A stretch of DNA of 6,357 bases from Chitinophagaceae bacterium (GTDB lineage: Bacteria; Bacteroidota; Bacteroidia; Chitinophagales; Chitinophagaceae), in the NCBI GenBank assembly GCA_947461645.1, contig CANHMN010000105.1:1-6357 (forward strand), in the 5' to 3' direction. Positions 1-5,811 of the stretch are shown here, one piece after another. The notes under the pieces are model-generated. The model ran no database searches. It was not told where the DNA came from and was given only the letters and a program-made list of their open reading frames with translations. The stretch's first letter is position 1; each line of letters starts with the position of its first letter. The position numbers were made by a program, and so were the translations under genes.

Positions 1-1050
1 ACTTCAGTTATTAAAAACACCCATTTGGTTGATTCATTGTTAGGTTCAGGAATAAAAGTCACTACAATTTTTGGTCCTGAGCATGGATTCAGGGGGAAGG
101 CTGATGCCGGTGAGCATATTGAAAATGGGGTAGATTCAAAAACAGGCGTAAAAGTAATCAGTTTGTATGGCGACCATAAAAAGCCTACCGCTAAAGATCT
201 GGAAGAGTTGGATGTGCTGGTTTTTGATATTCAGGATGTAGGGGTCAGATTCTATACCTTTATTTCTTCCCTTCAGTACTTTATTGAAGCGGCATTGGAA
301 AATAAAAAACCACTTATTGTACTTGACAGACCTAATCCCAATGGTTTCTATGTTGATGGTCCGGTGTTGGATAAGTCGTTTAGCAGTTTTGTAGGAATGC
401 AGCCTATACCTGTTGTTCATGGAATGACCATAGGTGAATATGCTTTAATGATTTGCGGTGAAAGTTGGCTAACTCCAGGTAACGATTACGCAGATCCGAA
501 AAGACTACTAACTATAATCCCTTGTTTGCATTACGACCATAATACTAAATATGTACTGCCGGTTAATCCATCACCCAATCTCAGGCAGATGCAATCCATC
601 TATCTTTATCCTTCCACTTGCTTTTTTGAAGGTACAGTGTTGAGTGAGGGAAGGGGAACGGAAACGCCTTTTCAAGTGTTTGGGCATCCTACATTGCCAA
701 AGAAATTATTTTCATTTATACCGAAACCAAACGAAGGAGCCAAAAGCAGCAAATGTTACAATCAGTTATGCTATGGCTGGAATCTTTCGGGAACAACGGA
801 TGAAGTGCTAAAGCTGGTAGATAACAAATTACAGATTAAATATCTCTTGAGAGCTTACGAAATGTTTCCGGGTAAAGACAGTTTCTTTCTGAAAAATAAT
901 TTCTTCAATAAGTTAGCCGGCAATGATATTTTGATGAATCAAATAAAGACAGGTGTTGCTGAAACTGACATTCGTAAAAGTTGGGAAGCAGAACTTGAAA
1001 AATTCAAATCCATCAGAAAAAAATATTTACTGTATAAAGATTTTGAGTAA
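1..1050 (+). CDS. namZ: Exo-beta-N-acetylmuramidase NamZ family (DUF1343, GH171), 5' end missing
   Basis: The reading frame is open from the first base, so the gene begins upstream of the window; 349 codons are visible before the TAA stop. Family members remove terminal MurNAc from the non-reducing end of peptidoglycan fragments, usually outside the cytoplasm, for cell-wall turnover or scavenging. Conserved blocks, numbered in the visible fragment, are FGPEHGFRG (about 24-32), DIQDVGVRFYT (76-86), LDRPNPNG (108-115), PIPVVHGMTIGE (135-146), NPSPN (189-193) and SEGRGTETPFQ (215-225). The C-terminus, with IRKKYLLYKDFE, is family-typical, so the 3' end is complete. The first visible residues (TSVIKNTH) normally follow a VTNQ-like segment, so the missing part should be a signal or lipoprotein peptide and the start of the Rossmann-like domain, roughly 50-80 residues. 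The TTG at position 25 is not the true start. Family assignment is strong; enzymatic activity is inferred from characterised relatives. Confidence 0.9.
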   Translation, partial: TSVIKNTHLVDSLLGSGIKVTTIFGPEHGFRGKADAGEHIENGVDSKTGVKVISLYGDHKKPTAKDLEELDVLVFDIQDVGVRFYTFISSLQYFIEAALENKKPLIVLDRPNPNGFYVDGPVLDKSFSSFVGMQPIPVVHGMTIGEYALMICGESWLTPGNDYADPKRLLTIIPCLHYDHNTKYVLPVNPSPNLRQMQSIYLYPSTCFFEGTVLSEGRGTETPFQVFGHPTLPKKLFSFIPKPNEGAKSSKCYNQLCYGWNLSGTTDEVLKLVDNKLQIKYLLRAYEMFPGKDSFFLKNNFFNKLAGNDILMNQIKTGVAETDIRKSWEAELEKFKSIRKKYLLYKDFE

Positions 1051-1092
1051 GAACAAATAATTAAAAGTGTTTTAAAAAAGTACTAATCTTTC

Positions 1093-2025
1093 ATGAATGA
1101 TTTTAAAAAACTGCGCATCATATTTATGGGAACGCCGGAGTTTGCGGTTTCTTCCCTGGATAAACTTGTTAAAGCCGGCTGTAATATTGTTGCGGTTGTA
1201 ACTGCTCCTGATAAACCTGCAGGTAGGGGAATGACAATGCATCAGTCTGCCGTGAAGCAATATGCTGTCGCTAATGATATTCCTTGCTTGCAACCCATAA
1301 AATTAAAGAGTCCTGATTTTTTAGAAACGCTGAGTGAGCTGAAACCTGATTTGCAAATTGTAGTTGCTTTCAGAATGTTGCCCGAAGTGGTTTGGAATTT
1401 GCCCCCTATGGGAACAGTTAACCTACACGGATCATTACTGCCACAATACAGAGGTGCAGCACCAATCAATTGGGCTATTATCAATGGAGAAAATCATACA
1501 GGGGTTACTACTTTCAAATTGCAACACGAAATAGATACCGGAGATATATTGCTTTCGCAACGAATTGATATCAATGAACAAACTACTGCAGGGATGTTGC
1601 ATGATGAGATGGCAGCAGTTGGCGCTAAGGTTTTATTGGAAACTGTACAACAATTGAGTGAGGGCGCAATACAACCCAAGCCTCAAATTTTTCAAGCTGA
1701 GCTAAAACATGCTCCAAAAATTTTCACTGAAACATGTGAAATCGATTGGCATAAGCCTGTAAAATCGATTTATGATTTGATTAGAGGCCTTTCTCCTTAT
1801 CCTGCTGCATTTTCTTATTTGGGAAAATCTAAAATTAAAATATTCGGTGCTGCCAAGGAAGAATCAATGCCTGAAACTGCGCCAGGTTCATTTGAAACAG
1901 ATGGCAAAACATTCTTGAAGTTTGCTTGCTCAAACGGCTACATACATTTGTTGGATGTACAGCTTGAAGGAAAGAAAAGAATGCCGATTGCAGATTTTTT
2001 GAGAGGATATAGATTTGAAAAATAG
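1093..2025 (+). CDS. fmt: Methionyl-tRNA formyltransferase
   Basis: Complete, 310 residues, the usual length for the family. The enzyme transfers a formyl group from 10-formyl-tetrahydrofolate to Met-tRNAfMet in the cytosol, producing the initiator tRNA. The N-terminal formyltransferase domain (about 7-185) opens with RIIFMGTPEFA. It has the acceptor-stem recognition loop PDKPAGRG, whose Arg45 lines up with E. coli Arg42. The catalytic set is Asn110 and His112 in VNLHGSLLP and Asp148 in IDTGD, matching E. coli Asn108, His110 and Asp146. RGLSPYP (231-237) belongs to the C-terminal OB-fold domain (about 205-305). The ATG at 1093 is chosen because an in-frame TAA at 1084-1086 closes the frame just upstream and the conserved RIIFMGTP begins at residue 8. 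The leader is A/T-rich with no clear Shine-Dalgarno. The gene lies 42 bases after the NamZ stop on the same strand and may be cotranscribed with it. No peptide deformylase gene is in view. Confidence 0.97.
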   Translation: MNDFKKLRIIFMGTPEFAVSSLDKLVKAGCNIVAVVTAPDKPAGRGMTMHQSAVKQYAVANDIPCLQPIKLKSPDFLETLSELKPDLQIVVAFRMLPEVVWNLPPMGTVNLHGSLLPQYRGAAPINWAIINGENHTGVTTFKLQHEIDTGDILLSQRIDINEQTTAGMLHDEMAAVGAKVLLETVQQLSEGAIQPKPQIFQAELKHAPKIFTETCEIDWHKPVKSIYDLIRGLSPYPAAFSYLGKSKIKIFGAAKEESMPETAPGSFETDGKTFLKFACSNGYIHLLDVQLEGKKRMPIADFLRGYRFEK

Positions 2026-2030
2026 ATAGC

Positions 2031-2049
2031 TCACCGTTTAAACGGTTGA
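2031..2049. terminator. Possible bidirectional terminator between convergent genes
   Basis: The 33-base gap between the fmt stop (2025) and the stop of the minus-strand peptidase gene (2059) contains the perfect 14-base palindrome ACCGTTTAAACGGT (2033-2046). A slightly longer stem, TCA-CCG against CGG-T-TGA with one bulged T, spans 2031-2049. In RNA from either strand this could form a short stem around a TTTAAA loop. Modest U runs follow on both sides: TTTT at 2054-2057 for the plus strand, and five A's at 2018-2022 read as U on the minus strand. The position suits a shared terminator. The stem is short and neither U run is immediately adjacent, so strength is uncertain. Confidence 0.42.
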
Positions 2050-2058
2050 CTAGTTTTA

Positions 2059-3300
2059 TCATCTTATCATCAACTTATCTAATAAAGATTTGCTCAATGC
2101 AGCTTTTGGTAGAACAATGCTTATGGTATTAATAACGAAGTAAGCCTCTGATACATGGATATATCCTTTGTATGGACCGGCTGTATCTCCCCATGAATTT
2201 TTTACTATAAAAAAAGTCTTTCCTTCTTTTGATTTTTCGATACCGATGATGTGCATCAAATGGTCATCTTGTGTAGTTAGGTTTTCAAAAAGCCTTTGCC
2301 TTTTTGCTGCATCGTAATCTTCTTCCATAATATCCTCAGTTGATTCGGCAAGTCGTTTTCCTGTTTCCTTACTTACATGAAGGGCGAAACCCATCTTAGC
2401 ATTGAAGCCGTTGTTGCTTACATCAGCATCCCATACTACTGTATGGCCCGATTTTACAGCATTGATGACTGCTTCGGTGAGTTCGTTAAGGGGGATGTTA
2501 AAGTAGCCGCCATTGCTAAAATTATCAGGCACTTCCAATATGAAAGGAGAATAAAATGGGTGATGAGTAAAAGATGTTAGGTTAATGAATTCCTCTGCAT
2601 TAAATTTTAATACCTCTTTGGCAAAACTAATAGGGGAATAGATCTTTTTGTTGTAAGTAAACTCCTGTGGCGGTACGCCGAGGAATTTGTCAAGTATTTT
2701 GTTGTAGCCTGTTTGCCAATTCGCATTAACTTCCTTTCCTTTTACAGGAATAGCTTTTGATGTGGCATCAATAGCGCTGTCGAGGTATTTTTTTAATACC
2801 AAAATTAGTTTACTGTGATCGTAGGTGGTTGTTGTTTCAGTTAGTCCGGAATAGCTTGATTGGGGTATAGCACCATACTTTGCAATGGCTTCAATCAAAT
2901 CATGTCCCAATGCGCCTTCGCTAAAACGTGCATTTCCCTGGCGCAGAAAATAATTCTTTGCTTTGTCAATATAAATACCCCTAACAGTGTACATTTCGCT
3001 TAAATCAAGATTGCCGGTTTTATTTTTCAAGGATTGACTCTCTACAAGTGAAGTGCCTGAAAACGACCAGCATGTGCCTGTTTTTTGTTGGTTTTTTACA
3101 ATGGTTACGGGGTTAACAATAACATCGGTAAAACCCTTGTCATTTTTTTTCAGAAAATCAGTTTGGGCTATGTTGTTTACATCAATTGCCTTTGCTTTTA
3201 AAGCTGAAAGCTTTTTATCGTCTGTTGACTTTATGTCTGTTTGAGCAATTACAACGGTAAAGCCTATGCTCAATAGGATAAGCGAAAATATTTTTTTCAC
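2059..3300 (-). CDS. Secreted C1-family peptidase, bleomycin hydrolase/aminopeptidase C-like
   Basis: Complete, 413 residues. A papain-fold cysteine peptidase resembling the C1B (bleomycin hydrolase/PepC) branch, which trims amino acids from peptide N-termini. The active site is intact: Gln71 (oxyanion hole, in KNQ), Cys77 in GTCWSFSG, His350 in DDHLMHIIG and Asn368 in VKNSWGD. SFTHHPFYSPF (243-253) and DADVS (291-295) resemble blocks I recall from Bacteroides aminopeptidase C homologues. Residues 1-19 (KKIF, a hydrophobic stretch, ending VIA before QTDIK) form a clear signal peptide, so the enzyme is probably periplasmic or exported, unlike the cytosolic PepC of lactic bacteria. The start codon is GTG: an in-frame TAA (minus strand, 3312-3310) lies four codons upstream, and a later start would lose the signal. 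The gene lies 55 bases after the LysM-barrel gene on the same strand. Endo- versus aminopeptidase activity cannot be decided from sequence alone. Confidence 0.88.
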   Translation of the reverse strand: MKKIFSLILLSIGFTVVIAQTDIKSTDDKKLSALKAKAIDVNNIAQTDFLKKNDKGFTDVIVNPVTIVKNQQKTGTCWSFSGTSLVESQSLKNKTGNLDLSEMYTVRGIYIDKAKNYFLRQGNARFSEGALGHDLIEAIAKYGAIPQSSYSGLTETTTTYDHSKLILVLKKYLDSAIDATSKAIPVKGKEVNANWQTGYNKILDKFLGVPPQEFTYNKKIYSPISFAKEVLKFNAEEFINLTSFTHHPFYSPFILEVPDNFSNGGYFNIPLNELTEAVINAVKSGHTVVWDADVSNNGFNAKMGFALHVSKETGKRLAESTEDIMEEDYDAAKRQRLFENLTTQDDHLMHIIGIEKSKEGKTFFIVKNSWGDTAGPYKGYIHVSEAYFVINTISIVLPKAALSKSLLDKLMIR

Positions 3301-3345
3301 AGCGAATGTTTAGGATGATGAAAAATCTTTAGCGTTTTGTACAAT

Positions 3346-3366
3346 TAGCTTGGCATTAATAAGCTA
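3346..3366 (-). other. Small inverted repeat across the LysM-barrel gene stop codon
   Basis: TAGCTT (3346-3351) and AAGCTA (3361-3366) form a perfect 6-bp stem with a 9-base loop. On the minus strand the loop contains the TAA stop (3358-3356) of the LysM/double-psi-barrel gene. No proper U tract follows, so it is a weak terminator candidate at best. It may be a small 3'-end or processing hairpin between two codirectional genes, or chance. Confidence 0.25.
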
Positions 3367-4327
3367 CTATTGCATCAAATTGTTCTTCCGTTACACCGAG
3401 CTCTTCGGCGCCGGCTTTGCTCAGACGTAAGAAAATGCCTTTGTTTTGGCTAATATCAGGTATAACGTCCAGCACCTTGGCATAAATAACTTTTTGGTTG
3501 AGCTTGTTGGTTATTTTTACAATCGTTCCTGATGGCGCAGTATTGTGTAAGCAATAGTATTTTCCATCATCCCAGCCGCTGGTGCTTTTGAATGCTGCAG
3601 CTTTTCCCTCTTCTTCCACGCCATTGTTTTTGTTGGCAGATTGTGAAACAAAAGCGCTTCTGAAATAACCGCCGCCTTCAGCTGTTACTTTCGGACCGGA
3701 AGTAGGTGTGATGTTGGAGTAAGAAGGTGTTTCGTCCTTTTCAAGTTTATTGGCACGATCTGTTTTAAAATCAGAGCTTGAGTTGTTTGAAACAGGGTAC
3801 TTGTCAAAACTGCTGTTTGATTTATTGTCTGTTCCATTTTCATAACCAACAATTAATTTCATTCCTTCAGACAACGATTCATTTTCAAGGCTGTTCCATT
3901 TTTTAATACTGTCTATGGATACCTTGTTGTATTTCATTCTGATTTGAAAAAGATTCTCTTTCTTCAATACAGTATGATAAACAGGAACAAGATTTTTTTG
4001 TGCTTGTGTTTTTACTTCAACCGTAGAATTAGAATTGTTCGTTTCGGTATTTGATGTAGTATTGTTTTCGGTTTTGTTGTTGGCTGTATTGTCAGCCGGA
4101 ACCGGTGTCATTGTTTTTTGTGCCGGAATTTTCAATACCTGGCCAATCGTTAGTCCCGTTTCAAATGGGATTTTATTATAGGTGGCCAACTCTCTCGGAT
4201 GAACATTGTATTGTCTGCCAATTGAGAATAGTGTTTCTTTTGCACCAACGGTATGTGTTTGCTGAGCAAAAGAAATCATCGGACACAATAACAATACAAT
4301 AAATAATCTTTTCAAGGTAGTGTTCAT
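3356..4327 (-). CDS. Secreted protein with two LysM domains and an RlpA-like double-psi beta-barrel domain
   Basis: Complete, 323 residues. It begins with a signal peptide (KRLFIVLLLCPMISFA, cleavage probably before QQ at 22-23). LysM 1 covers about 24-68 (HTVGAKETLFSIGRQYNVHPREL, ending LKIPA). An Asn/Thr/Ser-rich linker spans about 79-104, LysM 2 about 117-160 (YHTVLKKENLFQIRMKYN, ending MKLIVGY), and a second low-complexity linker about 165-215. The C-terminal domain (about 219-321) resembles the RlpA double-psi barrel: YYCLHNTAPSGTIVKITN followed by VIYAKVLDVIPD. LysM domains bind peptidoglycan glycan, so this is probably a wall-associated periplasmic or outer-membrane protein. By alignment from memory, His261 and Asp287 match the His and Asp conserved in RlpA lytic transglycosylases, but the usual NDRGP is replaced by LDVIP, so catalysis is open. 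No lipobox: the signal-region Cys15 sits inside the hydrophobic core. The ATG is supported by the signal peptide and an in-frame stop (4342-4340) just upstream. Confidence 0.85.
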   Translation of the reverse strand: MNTTLKRLFIVLLLCPMISFAQQTHTVGAKETLFSIGRQYNVHPRELATYNKIPFETGLTIGQVLKIPAQKTMTPVPADNTANNKTENNTTSNTETNNSNSTVEVKTQAQKNLVPVYHTVLKKENLFQIRMKYNKVSIDSIKKWNSLENESLSEGMKLIVGYENGTDNKSNSSFDKYPVSNNSSSDFKTDRANKLEKDETPSYSNITPTSGPKVTAEGGGYFRSAFVSQSANKNNGVEEEGKAAAFKSTSGWDDGKYYCLHNTAPSGTIVKITNKLNQKVIYAKVLDVIPDISQNKGIFLRLSKAGAEELGVTEEQFDAIVAY

Positions 4328-4349
4328 TTTATAATGAATTTATATTTTG

Positions 4350-4357
4350 CAAAGATG
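4350..4357 (-). promoter_or_regulatory. Possible Bacteroidota -7 promoter element for the LysM-barrel gene
   Basis: On the minus strand this reads CATCTTTG, a seven-of-eight match to the Bacteroidota -7 consensus TAnnTTTG, lying 22 bases before the ATG at 4327. A TTTC about 15 bases upstream is a poor and slightly close counterpart of the -33 TTTG/TTG element. It sits in the 56-base gap between two codirectional genes, so it would give the LysM gene its own transcript or an additional one. Such A/T-rich matches arise by chance, so this is tentative. Confidence 0.27.
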
Positions 4358-4383
4358 CACTATAAAATTAAGGAAATACTCAT

Positions 4384-5760
4384 TTACTTGTTAAGTATCT
4401 TCCACTCTTTGGGGTAATAGTTATTAATGCGGTTAGGCAGTTTTTTGATCCAGCCCAAAGGAACTTGATTGTATTTTACTAAAGTCCATCCAACAGGGCA
4501 TTCGGGTAAATCAAGATTAGATAACCTTAAATAATCAAGAGCTGTTTTTAAGTCAACTTCAATACTTGGTAAAGATGGGTTGATAATTGTACTCAATGCC
4601 AATTCGTGAGAAGGAATCAAATCGTTTTTAGCAAAACTGCCAATTTGTATGCCTGCTTTTTTTAAGTAAAGGTTTTTTTGCAAAAAAGAAATTTCATTAA
4701 GCACAAGCTCAGTCATTGCAATGATGTTTTCTTCCCAAAAAAAATAGGAGAGTGCAATGGAACTGCTGACCCATTTATTTAAAATATTCAATTGTGTTTT
4801 GTTGGGTTGTTCCTGCTTTGATTTCGATTTATGTTGTACTGGTTTGCCTTTTTCGCTGTTCCTTTTTCTTAAAGCACAAATAAAAAATCCTTCTCCCTTT
4901 ATTTTATCCGGATAAAAACGATATCCATATGCATTGTGTTTTTTGGATTGACTTTCTATGATATTGTGATTGCTGATTGCTATTTGTATTCGCTCCATTT
5001 GATGCTCTTCAATAAGCCAGTCTGCAATGTCCTCATTTTCCGATGTTGAATAAGAGCATGTGGAATAAATCAAGATGCCATCTTCTTTGAGCGCAGGCAA
5101 CACATCAGAGAGTATTCTTTGCTGCCGTTGGCTGCATAAAGCTACATTATCAATGCTCCATTCTTTAATGGCCTCATTGTCTTTCCTGAACATACCGCTG
5201 CCACTGCATGGCGCATCGGCTACTATGATGTCGAAATAACCAGGCAGCCGATCAAAATCTTTTGGGTCGTTATTTGTAACCACTACATTGGAGGCTCCCC
5301 ATTTTGTAATATTTTCAGAAAGAACGGTTACTCTGGTCTTGATAACCTCATTGCAAATCAATAAGCTATCCGTTGAAATCAAGGATTGTATTAAAGTAGA
5401 CTTACCTCCGGGAGCAGCACACAAATCCAATACTTTTTTTGAAGTACTCAGATCGCTTGTTTGTTTCAGTACCTCTTCCAAAAACATACTGCTGGCCTCC
5501 TGAACATAATAGGTTCCTGCATGAAACAAAGGATCTAAAGTGAATGAAGGACGGTCAGTAAGGTAATAGCCATTGCTGCTCCATTCAATTTTATGATCAA
5601 ATGGTAATGATAAAATATCAACTGTTTGAATTTTTTGTTGATTGATTCTAATTGAGGTTAGCGGATGCGCTTGCTGATGGGTTTGTTCAAATGCAATGGA
5701 ATCAAAACCTGCAGCATCCTGCAGAGACAATAAAAGTTCCTTTGGCAACTGATTGTTCAT
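4384..5760 (-). CDS. RsmF-like 16S rRNA (cytosine-C5)-methyltransferase, NOL1/NOP2/Sun family
   Basis: Complete, 458 residues, close to E. coli RsmF (YebU). It uses S-adenosylmethionine to methylate carbon 5 of a cytosine in rRNA. The N-terminal part (about 1-80) includes SIRINQQK, typical of the family's N1 region. The core holds the SAM-binding motif DLCAAPGGK (112-120), ADAPCSGSGMFRK (181-193) with Cys185, and STCSYS (233-238) with Cys235. In the family the two cysteines release and attack the base, and both are present. RFYPDKIKGEGFF (281-293) ends the Rossmann core. A basic linker (about 300-320) leads to a C-terminal RNA-binding module ending GWIKKLPNRINNYYPKEW, as in RsmF/YebU-type proteins. 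The ATG fits the conserved LPKELL opening. The exact target, position 1407 in E. coli RsmF, is inferred only by family, so no symbol is assigned. It lies between pntB and an envelope gene with no evident functional tie. Confidence 0.92.
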   Translation of the reverse strand: MNNQLPKELLLSLQDAAGFDSIAFEQTHQQAHPLTSIRINQQKIQTVDILSLPFDHKIEWSSNGYYLTDRPSFTLDPLFHAGTYYVQEASSMFLEEVLKQTSDLSTSKKVLDLCAAPGGKSTLIQSLISTDSLLICNEVIKTRVTVLSENITKWGASNVVVTNNDPKDFDRLPGYFDIIVADAPCSGSGMFRKDNEAIKEWSIDNVALCSQRQQRILSDVLPALKEDGILIYSTCSYSTSENEDIADWLIEEHQMERIQIAISNHNIIESQSKKHNAYGYRFYPDKIKGEGFFICALRKRNSEKGKPVQHKSKSKQEQPNKTQLNILNKWVSSSIALSYFFWEENIIAMTELVLNEISFLQKNLYLKKAGIQIGSFAKNDLIPSHELALSTIINPSLPSIEVDLKTALDYLRLSNLDLPECPVGWTLVKYNQVPLGWIKKLPNRINNYYPKEWKILNK

Positions 5761-5770
5761 AGTGGAAAGC

Positions 5771-5811
5771 AGCCCATTGTAGTAAATAAATTAGAGGTAA
5801 CTGAATGGGCT
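5771..5811 (-). other. Inverted repeat overlapping the pntB stop, just upstream of the methyltransferase start
   Basis: AGCCCATT (5771-5778) and AATGGGCT (5804-5811) form a perfect 8-bp stem around a 25-base spacer. On the minus strand the 5' arm overlaps the pntB TAG stop (5812-5810), and the 3' arm ends 10 bases before the methyltransferase ATG (5760). The spacer can fold further: AGTTA and TAATT (written in minus-strand sense) pair around CCTC. No U tract follows, so a mRNA-stability or translation-control hairpin at the gene junction is likelier than a classical terminator. Confidence 0.4.

Noticed and set aside
25..27. TTG as the start codon of the NamZ gene
   Set aside because: The frame is open back to base 1 and the residues before it (TSVIKNTH) match the family, so the gene continues beyond the left edge.
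136..420. Minus-strand open frame of 94 codons within the NamZ gene
   Set aside because: Antisense to strongly conserved NamZ motifs; the translation resembles no family I know and has no leader of its own.
1051..1092. Terminator or promoter between the NamZ gene and fmt
   Set aside because: The 42 bases are A/T-rich without a stem, and TAATCTTTC does not fit the -7 consensus spacing.
1072..2062. Several minus-strand open frames of 61-80 codons opposite fmt
   Set aside because: They lie antisense to a complete conserved gene, show no recognisable motifs, and overlap one another in different frames.
2377..3244. Plus-strand open frames at 2377-2580 and 3053-3244 inside the peptidase gene
   Set aside because: Opposite a peptidase with an intact active site; both are short, motif-free by-products of antisense codon use.
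3301..3355. Promoter for the C1 peptidase gene
   Set aside because: The minus-strand gap has TAAAGATTTTT and a TTGTACAA palindrome, but nothing matching TAnnTTTG with a spaced -33 element.
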